Assembly (NCBI GenBank): GCA_030018355.1
Contig: JASEFN010000003.1
Location: 226,497-290,496 of the forward strand
Reading direction: 5' to 3'
Length of the DNA: 64,000 nucleotides
Source: Caldisericia bacterium
Lineage (GTDB): Bacteria > Caldisericota > Caldisericia > B22-G15
Shown here: positions 18,319-27,312 of the stretch, piece by piece
How the letters are laid out: the number at the start of each line of letters is the position of its first letter
How positions within the stretch are numbered: the first letter of the stretch is position 1
Notes under the pieces: model-generated
Database searches by the model: none
Told to the model about the DNA's origin: nothing
What the model saw: only the letters and a program-made list of their open reading frames with translations
Program-made: the position numbers and the translations under genes

Positions 18319-19369
18319 ATTTAGATTGGTTAAACGAGAAAAAATTTCGCCAATATTTAGAATTGTTTTACCATTTATTGCAATTGGAGTTTCTTTTATT
18401 TTTTCTTCTATAATTATTTTATTAGCAGGAAGAAATCCAATTATTGCAATTTATAGTATATTTTATGGTGCACTTGGTACAAGGCTTGGTTTATTAGAAA
18501 CAATTGTAAAAGCAATTCCATTAATTTTAACAGGTATAGCAGTTGCTCTTGCTTTCACTGGAAAATTTTGGAATATTGGTGCAGAGGGTCAATTTTATGC
18601 AGGTGCTCTTGCAGCAACATATATTGGAATAAGTTATCTTAATCTTCCTAAATTTTTATATATACCTCTTTTATTATTAGTTGGTTTTCTTGCAGGAGGA
18701 CTTTGGGCACTTTTGCCAGGTTTTTTAAAAACATATTTAAAGGCAGATGATGTGGTTACAACACTTTTATTGAATTACATAATGATTTATTTTGTTACTG
18801 CTATTCTTGAAGGACCATGGAGAGATCCTGAAACAATGTGGCCACAATCGATAAGAATTTCTGATAATGCTATATTTCCTAAACTAATAGAGAGATCTCG
18901 AGTCCATTTTGGATTAATAATTTCAATTTTAGTTGTTTTTGTAGTTTATATATTAATTAAATATACAAAACTTGGATTTAGTATAAGAGCAACTGGGGCA
19001 AATCCAAAGGCAAGTAATTTTTTAGGTATTGATATTAAAAAAACAATTTTAATTACATCAATTATTAGTGGTGGAATTGCTGGTCTTGCAGGAGTAGGAG
19101 AAGTAGCAGGTTTACATTATCGTCTTACAGAAAATATTTCTCCTGGTTATGGTTATACAGGAATTGTTGTTGCAATGCTTGGTGGATTACATCCTTTTGG
19201 GGTTCTTTTATCTGCTTTCTTTTTTGCAATAATTATAACAGGTGCACAATATATGAGTAGGGCTACAGGAGTTACTATGTTTATGGCTGATGTTATACAA
19301 GGAATTACACTTTTAGTTTTGCTCGCTATGTTAATTTTCTATGAATATGAAATAAGGAGGGCAAAATGA
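18305..19369 (+). CDS. ABC importer permease (NupP-like)
   Basis: This 354-residue membrane protein of the BPD_transp_2 family has about nine hydrophobic segments. Diagnostic parts are GKFWNIGAEGQFYAGAL, YLKADDVVTTLLLNYIM and IRATGANPKASNFLGI. It pairs with the second permease encoded downstream. It overlaps the ATPase gene by 14 bp, and its stop overlaps the next start (ATGA), so the three genes are translationally coupled. Substrate specificity (probably nucleosides) is inferred from the binding protein family. Confidence 0.92.
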   Translation: MPLPKFRLVKREKISPIFRIVLPFIAIGVSFIFSSIIILLAGRNPIIAIYSIFYGALGTRLGLLETIVKAIPLILTGIAVALAFTGKFWNIGAEGQFYAGALAATYIGISYLNLPKFLYIPLLLLVGFLAGGLWALLPGFLKTYLKADDVVTTLLLNYIMIYFVTAILEGPWRDPETMWPQSIRISDNAIFPKLIERSRVHFGLIISILVVFVVYILIKYTKLGFSIRATGANPKASNFLGIDIKKTILITSIISGGIAGLAGVGEVAGLHYRLTENISPGYGYTGIVVAMLGGLHPFGVLLSAFFFAIIITGAQYMSRATGVTMFMADVIQGITLLVLLAMLIFYEYEIRRAK

Positions 19370-20301
19370 AAGACATATTAACAATTGGTTTTTTAATAGG
19401 TCTTCTTTCAGCAACAATAAGAATGGCAACCCCCCTAATACTTGCAACTTTAGGAGAAGTTATATGCGAAAGAAGTGGTGTTTTAAATCTTGGAATTGAA
19501 GGCATTATGCTTTATTCATCTCTTATTGCTTACTTAACTGTCTATTTTACAAATAATCTATGGTTAGGTGTAGTTACAGCAATAATTGTTGGGATTCTTT
19601 TTGGTATTCTTATGGCATTTTTTTCTGTTTCATTAGGTGTTTCTCAACATGTTAGTGGTCTTGGAATTACTCTTTTTGCTACTGGTCTCTCATTGTTTAC
19701 ATATAGACAAATAATTGGTGCTCCAACAATTCCCCCAACAATTGAAACTTTTAAAACCCTAACAATACCAATTCTTTCAAACATTCCAATTTTAGGTCCT
19801 ATTTTATTTGATCAATATATTTTAACTTATATTGCTTTAATTCTTGTTCCTCTTTTTTCTTTTCTTTTATATAAAACAAATTTTGGTTTGTCTTTAAGAG
19901 CGGTAGGTGAAAATCCTGAAGCAGCAGACGCTTTAGGAATCAATGTTTATAAAACAAGATACATTGCTTTAATAATTGGTGGTGCTCTTATGGGGCTTTC
20001 TGGTTCTTTTTTTACTTTAGCATATTTCAATATGTTTTTATATGGAATAGTTGGTGGAAGAGGTTGGGTTTCAATTGCTCTTACAATTTTTGCAAATTGG
20101 GATCCAAAGAGAGTGCTTTTAGGTGCACTTTTGTTTGGAGGAATTGATGCATTCCAGTTAAGACTTCAAGCAATAGGATTTAATATACCTTATCAATTTT
20201 TCTTAATGATGCCATATGTTTTAACAATAATTGTTCTTGTTCTGGTTGCAAGAAATGCTTTAGCACCATCATCTCTTCTTAAGCCATATAAAAGAGAGTG
20301 A
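19366..20301 (+). CDS. ABC importer permease (NupQ-like)
   Basis: The 311-residue membrane protein shares the family pattern LGEVICERSGVLNLGIEG near its start and LRAVGENPEAADALGINV in the middle loop. It is the second half of the heterodimeric importer channel. The ATG overlaps the stop of the first permease. Its own stop overlaps the GTG start of nth, so the DNA repair gene rides on the same transcript, probably without functional connection. Confidence 0.92.
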   Translation: MKDILTIGFLIGLLSATIRMATPLILATLGEVICERSGVLNLGIEGIMLYSSLIAYLTVYFTNNLWLGVVTAIIVGILFGILMAFFSVSLGVSQHVSGLGITLFATGLSLFTYRQIIGAPTIPPTIETFKTLTIPILSNIPILGPILFDQYILTYIALILVPLFSFLLYKTNFGLSLRAVGENPEAADALGINVYKTRYIALIIGGALMGLSGSFFTLAYFNMFLYGIVGGRGWVSIALTIFANWDPKRVLLGALLFGGIDAFQLRLQAIGFNIPYQFFLMMPYVLTIIVLVLVARNALAPSSLLKPYKRE

Positions 20302-20942
20302 ATATAGAAAAAATAATTGAAAAGTTAAGAGAGTTTTATAAATCAAATAATAAAACATTAATGGATAAAGTTTCTCAAAGAGAAGACCCATTTAAGGTTC
20401 TTATTGCTTGTATAATTTCCCAAAGAACAAAAGATGAAACAACAGATAAAATTGTAGATAATCTTTTTAGAATAATTAAAAATCCTTATGATCTACAAAA
20501 ATTTGAATTAGAAGAATTAGAAAAATTAATTTATCCATCAGGATTTTATAGAGTTAAAGCTAAAAGATTAAAAGAACTTTCGAAAGTCTTAATTGAGAAA
20601 TATGGTGGATTGGTTCCAGATAGTATTGATGAACTTTTAAAACTTCCTCAAGTTGGAAGAAAAACTGCAAATATTGTTATTACAAAAGGTTATAAAAAAC
20701 CAGGAATTGCAGTTGATACTCATGTTCATAGAATTGCTAATAGAATTGGAATAGTAAAAACAAAAAAACCAGAAGAAACAGAGTTTAAACTAAGAGAGAT
20801 TGTTCCAAAAAAATATTGGATAGAATTAAATGATTATCTGGTTAAATTTGGAAAAAATATTTGCACTCCAATATCCCCAAAATGTTCCATTTGTCCAATT
20901 GAAATGTATTGTCAAAAAGTAAATGTGAAAAAATTTAGATAA
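20298..20942 (+). CDS. nth: Endonuclease III
   Basis: The 214-residue protein has the HhH-GPD core LPQVGRKTANIV with the catalytic Lys and the Asp in AVDTHVHRI. A complete 4Fe-4S loop (C-x6-C-x2-C-x5-C) is at the C-terminus. It removes oxidised pyrimidines and cleaves at abasic sites. It starts with GTG overlapping the preceding stop. Its end overlaps folD on the other strand by 8 bp. Confidence 0.95.
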   Translation: MNIEKIIEKLREFYKSNNKTLMDKVSQREDPFKVLIACIISQRTKDETTDKIVDNLFRIIKNPYDLQKFELEELEKLIYPSGFYRVKAKRLKELSKVLIEKYGGLVPDSIDELLKLPQVGRKTANIVITKGYKKPGIAVDTHVHRIANRIGIVKTKKPEETEFKLREIVPKKYWIELNDYLVKFGKNICTPISPKCSICPIEMYCQKVNVKKFR

Positions 20943-21789
20943 ATTTAAAACTCATCAAGTAATTTTTTATTAAAATTAGATTTGTGATTTTTGAAACTCC
21001 ATGAGGTACTGGTGTAATTCCAAGGCACTTTTCTAAAACAGAATTTAAATCTACATCTCCAACAATTTTTCCATCAGCCCTTTTGTTTATTCCTATGTCA
21101 ATAATAATTGAATTTTCTTTTATCATATCTTTTTTTATTAATTCTGGAACTCCTGCACAAGCAAAAATAATATCTCCAAGAATTAAAAAATCTTTTAAAT
21201 TTTTAACTTTAGAGTGTAAGTTTAAAGGAACAAGATTATTCATAAGAGAGATAATGTAAAGTGGTCTTCCAACACCTATGCTTCTTCCAACAATTACTGC
21301 TAACTTTCCTGTAAGATAATTTAAATCATTAAATTTTTTTAAAACAAAATCCTTTAAAATTTCAAAAGATGCAAGAACAACCGATGGAATAAATTTAGGT
21401 TTAAATGAGAAAAGTTTTCCAAGATTAATATATGTTAAACAATCTATATCTTTATTTGGATCTATTGAAGAAAAAACATTAAATTCATTTAAATCTTCTC
21501 TTAATGGTCTAATTGGTAAAATTCCCATTGCATTTTTGTCATTATTTAATTTTTCTATTTCATTTATTATCTCTTTCTCATCCATATCATAAAAATTAAA
21601 ATTTTTATAATTTAAAGAGAAGGAATCAAATAGTTCATTTAATCCTTTTAAAAATAATATTGCATCATGTCTTTTTGTAAAAATCAAAAAAGAGATAAAT
21701 TTATTTTTTGTATCTAACCTTTTTAATTCTAATTTTATTTCATTTTCTAATCTTATCTTTAATTCATCAATATTTATAATTTCGCCCAT
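20935..21789 (-). CDS. folD: FolD-like methylenetetrahydrofolate dehydrogenase, catalytic motifs altered
   Basis: This 284-residue protein aligns over its length with FolD: an MGIL... segment, KDIDCLTYINLGKL (for DVDGF..NxGxL), the cofactor-site VGRSIGVGRPL and VPHGVSKITN near the end. The motif usually reading QLPLP is PIRPL, so the conserved Gln is gone. The usual Y-x3-K is not intact (DAILFLKG, where a Lys may be retained without its Tyr). These residues serve mainly the cyclohydrolase step. The gene follows fhs with no gap and no SD, so translation is probably coupled. A dehydrogenase-only role, with FchA as the cyclohydrolase, is inference. Confidence 0.82.
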   Translation of the reverse strand: MGEIINIDELKIRLENEIKLELKRLDTKNKFISFLIFTKRHDAILFLKGLNELFDSFSLNYKNFNFYDMDEKEIINEIEKLNNDKNAMGILPIRPLREDLNEFNVFSSIDPNKDIDCLTYINLGKLFSFKPKFIPSVVLASFEILKDFVLKKFNDLNYLTGKLAVIVGRSIGVGRPLYIISLMNNLVPLNLHSKVKNLKDFLILGDIIFACAGVPELIKKDMIKENSIIIDIGINKRADGKIVGDVDLNSVLEKCLGITPVPHGVSKITNLILIKNYLMSFKFI

Positions 21790-23481
21790 CTATTTTAAAC
21801 CAAATACATTTCCATTTTCATCAATATCAATATATCTCCCAATTGGATCTGATGGAAGAGAGGGCATTGTGCTTATTTCTTGAGTATATGCTACAACAAA
21901 TCCTGCTCCATTTGATATTTTTAAATCTATTATAGGAATCACAAAGTCTCTTGGTCTTCCCTTTAAAGTTGGGTCTGAAGAAAGAGAGAGATGAGTTTTT
22001 GCCATACATATTGGTAAAGAAGAGAATCCTAAATTTTCAAAAAGTTCAATTTTTTTCTTTGCTTCAGAAGAAAATGAAACATCTTTTGCTCCATAAATTT
22101 TTGTTGAAATTATTTTTATTTTTTCTTCAATTGATAAATTTAGATCGTATAAAAAGTTAAAATTAATAGAATTGTCTTCAGTTAATTTAATAATTGATTT
22201 AGCAAGTGAGATTCCACCATCTCCTCCTTTCTGATATACTTCAGAGATAACAAAATCATCTGCTCCATTTTCAATAGATATTTTTCTTAACAATTCAATT
22301 TCCTCTAAATCATCATTATCAAATAAATTAAGATTAACTATAACTTTAACTCCATGTAATTTTAAATTTTCAATATGTTTTTTAAGATTTTCTGCTCCCT
22401 TTAACACTGCATCAATATTTTTCTCAATTAACTCTTTTGGAAGAGGTTTTCCAGGTGCTACTTTTATATTTTCTCCATGCATTTTTATAGCCCTTATACT
22501 AACTACTAATACAGCCAAATGTGGTTTTAAATTTGAATATCTACATTTTATGTTAAAAAATTTTTCTGCACCAAGATCAGTTCCAAAACCTGCTTCTGTT
22601 ATTAAATAATCAGAAAGTTTTATACCAATTAAATCTGCAATTATAGACGAATTTCCATGAGCAATATTTCCAAATGGTCCTGTATGAACAAAAACAGGTG
22701 AATTCTCAATTGTTTGAATTAAATTTGGCATTAATGCATCTTTTGTTAAAAGTGCTAAACTTCCAGCAACTTTTAAATCTTCTGCAAAAACTGGTTTTTT
22801 ATCAAAGGTAAAGCCCACTATGATTTTTCCTAATCTCTCTCTTAAATCTTTAAGGTTTTTTGAGAGAGCAAGAATTGCCATAATCTCTGATGCAGATGTT
22901 ATTTCAAAACCACTTTCATGAAGAACAAAATTTTCATTTACACCACCTATAATTTTTCTTAAACTTCTATCAGAGATATCTATTACTCTTTTTATATTGA
23001 TTGAATTTAAATCTATATGTAATGGGTTTTTATGATAAATAGAGTTGTATAAAAAGGAGACAAGCAAATTGTGGGCAGTATAAACAGCATAATTATCTCC
23101 TGTAAAATGTGTATTAAATTCAACCATTGGATAAACTTGAGAATATCCTCCACCATGTGCTCCACCTTTTATTCCAAAAACTGGACCTAATGATGGTTGT
23201 CTTATTGTAATAATTCCTGCTTTTCCAAGTTTTTTGAATGCTTGTCCCAATCCAATTGTTGTAGTTGTTTTTCCTTCTCCAAGTGGTGTTGGATTTATTC
23301 CAGTTATTAAAATATATTTTCCATCTTTTTTATCTTTTATTTTTTCTAAAACAGAAAGTTTTATTTTTGCAATATAATCTCCATATTTTATTAAATCGTC
23401 TTGTTCTAATCCAATACTTTCTGCAATTTCTTCAATTTTTTTTGGTTTACATTCTCTATTTATTTCTATATCACTCTTCAT
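21790..23481 (-). CDS. fhs: Formate-tetrahydrofolate ligase
   Basis: The 563-residue protein has the signature ITGINPTPLGEGKTTTTIGL with the ATP-binding loop, RQPSLGPVFGIKGGA, and ALMPNLIQTIENSPVFVHTGPFGNIAHG. It makes 10-formyl-THF from formate, THF and ATP. The start lies after AAAGGAGAAGAGT and overlaps the stop of the TIGR04076-like gene by 11 bp. With FolD, FchA and GlyA it forms a C1 route; whether it runs toward formate or from it depends on genes not in the window. Confidence 0.97.
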   Translation of the reverse strand: MKSDIEINRECKPKKIEEIAESIGLEQDDLIKYGDYIAKIKLSVLEKIKDKKDGKYILITGINPTPLGEGKTTTTIGLGQAFKKLGKAGIITIRQPSLGPVFGIKGGAHGGGYSQVYPMVEFNTHFTGDNYAVYTAHNLLVSFLYNSIYHKNPLHIDLNSINIKRVIDISDRSLRKIIGGVNENFVLHESGFEITSASEIMAILALSKNLKDLRERLGKIIVGFTFDKKPVFAEDLKVAGSLALLTKDALMPNLIQTIENSPVFVHTGPFGNIAHGNSSIIADLIGIKLSDYLITEAGFGTDLGAEKFFNIKCRYSNLKPHLAVLVVSIRAIKMHGENIKVAPGKPLPKELIEKNIDAVLKGAENLKKHIENLKLHGVKVIVNLNLFDNDDLEEIELLRKISIENGADDFVISEVYQKGGDGGISLAKSIIKLTEDNSINFNFLYDLNLSIEEKIKIISTKIYGAKDVSFSSEAKKKIELFENLGFSSLPICMAKTHLSLSSDPTLKGRPRDFVIPIIDLKISNGAGFVVAYTQEISTMPSLPSDPIGRYIDIDENGNVFGLK

Positions 23482-23737
23482 ACTCTTCTCCTTTCAAAGA
23501 GAATATAACAAGATTTTCACTATCAATACACGGAACATCAATTTCATTATTAATAGACCAAGGAATTTTGCCATCCATTCTTAAAACCTGAATCCAGGGA
23601 TAAAGAACATAAAAAGCATGCATACATATACCAAATGGTACATGAATATCATCTTTTATTTCCCAACTATCATTAACATTATGATTGGCTGCGCAAAATC
23701 CTTTTTTACTTTTAACCTTTATAATAACTTTCCTCAT
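23471..23737 (-). CDS. Small TIGR04076-like protein
   Basis: This 88-residue protein carries Cys in the order KKGFCAANHNVNDSW, PFGICMHAFYVLYPW and VPCIDSEN. That layout matches what I recall of the TIGR04076 family, whose function is unknown. The Cys and His residues could bind a metal. AGGAG precedes the ATG. It sits between a lipoprotein gene and fhs in one minus-strand operon; no link to folate chemistry is established. Confidence 0.7.
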   Translation of the reverse strand: MRKVIIKVKSKKGFCAANHNVNDSWEIKDDIHVPFGICMHAFYVLYPWIQVLRMDGKIPWSINNEIDVPCIDSENLVIFSLKGEEYEE

Positions 23738-23756
23738 AAAATGCTGCTCCTTTTAT

Positions 23757-24158
23757 TTAAAATATAGAACCCTCAATTTTCCATCCATCATCATAAAGAA
23801 TTAAAATATAAGCGCCTCTGTACTCAACATCTTTTCCATTCTCATTTATTGTTAAAACAAAATGAACTCTTGCTCTTTTTTTATCTGTTGACATTACAAC
23901 ATCTTCAACTCTAACTCTTGTAATTTTTCTATTATTTTTTTTCATCAATTCGAATGAATTTTTAAAATCTTCAAGAGTCCCCTTTTCTTTTAACATATCA
24001 CCAGATAAAAGTTTATATGCTTCTTCATAATTTTCTCTCATTATAAGTTTAAAATATCTAATTAAAGTTCCCTCTGGTGTTTTTGTACTTGTACAAGAAA
24101 TAAAAATCAATGAGATTAAAGTAAACAAGATAAAAGTTAAAATAATTCTTTTTTTCAT
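23757..24158 (-). CDS. Small lipoprotein with NTF2/DUF4878-like fold
   Basis: The product has about 133 residues, with a short signal peptide ending in a lipobox-like IFISC. The mature region begins with a helix TPEGTLIRYFKLIMRENYEEAYKLLS, followed by beta strands (RVRVEDVVMS, ARVHFVLTI, YILILYDDGWKIEG). This pattern is typical of NTF2-like lipoprotein domains such as DUF4878. The start at 24158 follows GAGGTGAAATT and gives a proper signal; an ATG seven codons upstream does not. Its role is unknown. Confidence 0.75.
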   Translation of the reverse strand: MKKRIILTFILFTLISLIFISCTSTKTPEGTLIRYFKLIMRENYEEAYKLLSGDMLKEKGTLEDFKNSFELMKKNNRKITRVRVEDVVMSTDKKRARVHFVLTINENGKDVEYRGAYILILYDDGWKIEGSIF

Positions 24159-24233
24159 AATTTCACCTCTTTTCTTCAATTCTATAACATTATAATATAT
24201 AATTATAAAATTTTTAATGATAAAATTTATTTG

Positions 24234-25100
24234 ATGAACAAAACAAAAGATTTTGTTATAATTACAGGTGTTTCTGGTGCAGGAAAAACTAAAGCATCTG
24301 AATTTTTAGAAGATATTGGTTATTTTTGTATAGATAATTTGCCATTAAATTTAATTGAAAAATTTGTTGAAATTTTTAAAAAAGGAGGCTCTCAAATAAA
24401 AAGGGTTTCAATTACTCTTGATTTAAGAGAAAGTGAATTTGAAAAAAAATTTCCTATAATTATTGAAAAATTAAAAAGGGATGGAATTAATCCATTTATA
24501 ATTTTTCTTGAAGCAGACCAAGAGACACTTATAAAAAGATATAAAGAGACAAGAAGAAAACATCCTTTATATTCAGAAGAAGGACTTTTATCTTCAATTA
24601 AAACTGAAAAAGAGAAATTAAGTATTATAAGAGATTTAAGCGATGTAATAATTGATACAACAGAAATGTCACTTTCAGATTTAAAGAGAAAATTAACAGA
24701 AACTCTTTTAGAGACAAAAGAGTCAATATTTTCGATAACAATAATAACTTTTGGTTATAAATATGGTATTCCAATAGATTCTGATTTAATTTTCGATGTA
24801 AGATTTTTACCAAATCCATTTTATTTAGATAAATTAAGGAATACAACTGGTCTTGATGATGAGGTTAAAAATTTTGTTTTATCACATGAAACAACAAAAG
24901 GATTTATATCAAGATTTAAAGATTTAATTCTATTTTTAATACCAGAATATATTAAAGAAGGAAAAGTCTCACTTATTATATCATTTGGATGCACAGGTGG
25001 AAAACATAGATCTGTTGTTATTGGAGAAGAAGTTAAAAAAATATTAGAAAATTATGGTTATAAATCAACAATTTTTCATAGGGACATAAGGAAAGAATGA
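24234..25100 (+). CDS. rapZ: RNase adapter / nucleotide-binding protein RapZ (YvcJ)
   Basis: The ~288-residue protein has the P-loop GVSGAGKTKA, FCIDNLP, SITLDLRESEF and the C-terminal SFGCTGGKHRSV that define the RapZ/YvcJ family. It binds nucleotides and, in some bacteria, directs RNase E to a small RNA; in others it affects competence or wall synthesis. ATG 24234 is the likely start, with a TTG at 24231. There is no SD and a TAAAAT ends 7 nt before the ATG. The stop overlaps yvcK (ATGA), giving the conserved rapZ-yvcK-whiA order. Confidence 0.95.
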   Translation: MNKTKDFVIITGVSGAGKTKASEFLEDIGYFCIDNLPLNLIEKFVEIFKKGGSQIKRVSITLDLRESEFEKKFPIIIEKLKRDGINPFIIFLEADQETLIKRYKETRRKHPLYSEEGLLSSIKTEKEKLSIIRDLSDVIIDTTEMSLSDLKRKLTETLLETKESIFSITIITFGYKYGIPIDSDLIFDVRFLPNPFYLDKLRNTTGLDDEVKNFVLSHETTKGFISRFKDLILFLIPEYIKEGKVSLIISFGCTGGKHRSVVIGEEVKKILENYGYKSTIFHRDIRKE

Positions 25101-26410
25101 AAGAGAAAATTAAAAGTTTTTTAAAGTGGTTTTATCCAGGAATGAATATAAAAAGATGGATCCTACTAATGATCCTTGGACTTGTTCTTCTTGCTCTTGG
25201 TTTGATGGTAATAATAGATTTTACAACTCTTGGTGCAATAAAAAGGCTAATTATTAATTTCATAATTGTTTTTATGAAAGGAAACTTTACATTTCCAAAT
25301 TGGCTTGTTAAATTAATTGCTCTTCTTTATTTCTTTGTTGGTATATTTTGTATAATTTTTGGTTTTCAAAGATTACTTAACTCTCTTTTTACTGCATTAC
25401 TTAAAGAAAAAAGAAGTGAAGTTGTAAATATTGTTCATAAATATAGATTTAAAGAGAAGTTAAAGAGAGTTGTAACAATTGGTGGTGGAACTGGAATGTC
25501 AACAATATTAAGAGGTCTTAAAGAGTATCCATTTTATCCTATTGCAATTGTGACAGTAACAGATGATGGAGGAAGTTCAGGTAGATTGAGAGAAGAATTG
25601 GGTATACCACCACCTGGAGATATTAGAAACTGTATTGTATCTCTCTCAGAAAGTGAAGAATTTCTAAAAGAACTTTTCCAATATAGATTTAAAGAAGGCG
25701 AATCACTTCAGGGCCACTCGATGGGTAATTTATTAATTGCAGGTTCAATTAAATTAAAAGATAGTTTACTTTATGGAATAAAAAAACTTGAAGAAGCGTT
25801 AAATATTTATGGTAAAGTCATACCAGTATCTGAAAGTTTTCTTACTTTAAAAGGAGAGTTTGAAGATGGAGATGTTCTTTATGGTGAAACAAATATTAGA
25901 AATAAAAAAGGAAAAATAAAAAAGATATCATTTGAACCTTTTTATGCAAAACCAACATATGAAGCAATTGAAGAAATTCAAAATGCTGATTTAATAGTGA
26001 TTGGTCCAGGTAGTTTATTTACATCAATCATTCCTCCTTTACTTTTTTCACATATTGTTGAAGCGATTAAAAATTCAAAAGCAAAGAAAATCTATATTTT
26101 AAATTTAATGACAGAAAATGGTGAAACTGATAATTTTACTGCATCAATGCATGTTGAAAAGATTTATGAATATACAAATCAAAAATTATTTGATTACATA
26201 ATAGTAAACACTGGAAAAATAAGCGATTATTATCTTAATAAATATAAAGAGTATAACTCTTATCCTGTTGTTATAGATGAAGATAAATTAAGAAAATTAA
26301 ATTTAAAAATAATAAAAGATGACTATGTATATGTTGAAAGTGGATATTTAAGACACAATCCTAAAAAAATATATGAAACTCTTAAAAAGTTATTGAAATG
26401 GAAAATTTAG
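25097..26410 (+). CDS. yvcK: YvcK/GlmR family gluconeogenesis factor with N-terminal membrane segments
   Basis: This is a 437-residue protein. Residues 15-110 include two to three hydrophobic segments, and the YvcK/CofD-like domain follows from about 120 (VTIGGGTGMSTILRGLKEYP, VTVTDDGGSSGRLREELG, GHSMGNLLIAG, IGPGSLFTSIIPPL). Soluble B. subtilis YvcK (GlmR) controls carbon flow to wall precursors and binds UDP-GlcNAc. The membrane-anchored long form is known in other bacteria. Both ends overlap neighbours, so the three-gene cluster is tightly coupled. Confidence 0.93.
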   Translation: MKEKIKSFLKWFYPGMNIKRWILLMILGLVLLALGLMVIIDFTTLGAIKRLIINFIIVFMKGNFTFPNWLVKLIALLYFFVGIFCIIFGFQRLLNSLFTALLKEKRSEVVNIVHKYRFKEKLKRVVTIGGGTGMSTILRGLKEYPFYPIAIVTVTDDGGSSGRLREELGIPPPGDIRNCIVSLSESEEFLKELFQYRFKEGESLQGHSMGNLLIAGSIKLKDSLLYGIKKLEEALNIYGKVIPVSESFLTLKGEFEDGDVLYGETNIRNKKGKIKKISFEPFYAKPTYEAIEEIQNADLIVIGPGSLFTSIIPPLLFSHIVEAIKNSKAKKIYILNLMTENGETDNFTASMHVEKIYEYTNQKLFDYIIVNTGKISDYYLNKYKEYNSYPVVIDEDKLRKLNLKIIKDDYVYVESGYLRHNPKKIYETLKKLLKWKI

Positions 26411-27312
26411 ATCTCTACTCAATTACTGTTAAAAGAGACTTATTAAGAACAAAAATAAATGATTATAATGAAGTTATTGCTGAAATTCAAGGTTTTTTAA
26501 TTACTTGTGGGAAAGTAATTTTAAGCAAAGATTATACTAAAATTGTTTTTCTTCTATCTTCACCAGAAATATCAAGAAGGGTTATTACTGATTCTAATAA
26601 AATTTTTAAAACAAAAAAAGATATAAAACTAGTCAAAAAGAGAGGAAAAAATTTTATTGAGATTTCTTATGAAATTAAATTAGATGATTTAATAAAATCT
26701 GAAATTATTGATGAAAATGATCTTAAAGTTCATTTTAAACCAAAGGGTGAAAATGCTGTAAAGAGTTTCTTGAGAGGTGCTTTTTTAGGTTCAGGTGTAA
26801 TAAGAAATCCTAAAAAGGGTTATTATCTTGAAATAAGATTTAATAAAGAATCTTCATATTATGAGTTTTATGAAATAACAAAAATATTTCATTTTAATTT
26901 TAAAGAAAGAGAGAAAGATGGTTATAATATTTTATATTTACAAAACAAAGATGATATTAAGGAGTTTTTATTATTTATTGGTGCATCCTACTCATATTTT
27001 TCTCTTTTTGAAAATTTAATTATGAAAGATATGAAAAATGAATTAACAAAAAACTTAAATTTTGAATTAAAAAATTTAAAGAAAACAGTTGATGCTTATG
27101 TGAAAGCAAGAGATGCTATAATTTATATAAAAGAAAAAGGTTATTATAAAAAATTAACTCCTGCACTTAAAGAGATTGTAGATTTGAGATTAAAGTATCC
27201 TGAGTTAAGTTTAAGAGAACTTGCATTAAAACTTGGAGTATCAAAATCTTGTGTTAATCATAGATTAAGGAGAATTATTGAAATTGCAGGAAAATTAAAG
27301 AATGAAAAGTAA
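26398..27312 (+). CDS. whiA: DNA-binding protein WhiA
   Basis: The 304-residue protein has an N-terminal LAGLIDADG-like region (FLRGAFLGSGVIRNPKKGYYLEI) and a C-terminal helix-turn-helix (LRELALKLGVSKSCVNHRLRRI), the WhiA layout. WhiA regulates division or sporulation genes in Actinobacteria and affects chromosome segregation in B. subtilis. The start overlaps yvcK by 13 bp. WhiA supports a Gram-positive-like or deep-branching affiliation. Confidence 0.94.
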   Translation: MENLDLYSITVKRDLLRTKINDYNEVIAEIQGFLITCGKVILSKDYTKIVFLLSSPEISRRVITDSNKIFKTKKDIKLVKKRGKNFIEISYEIKLDDLIKSEIIDENDLKVHFKPKGENAVKSFLRGAFLGSGVIRNPKKGYYLEIRFNKESSYYEFYEITKIFHFNFKEREKDGYNILYLQNKDDIKEFLLFIGASYSYFSLFENLIMKDMKNELTKNLNFELKNLKKTVDAYVKARDAIIYIKEKGYYKKLTPALKEIVDLRLKYPELSLRELALKLGVSKSCVNHRLRRIIEIAGKLKNEK

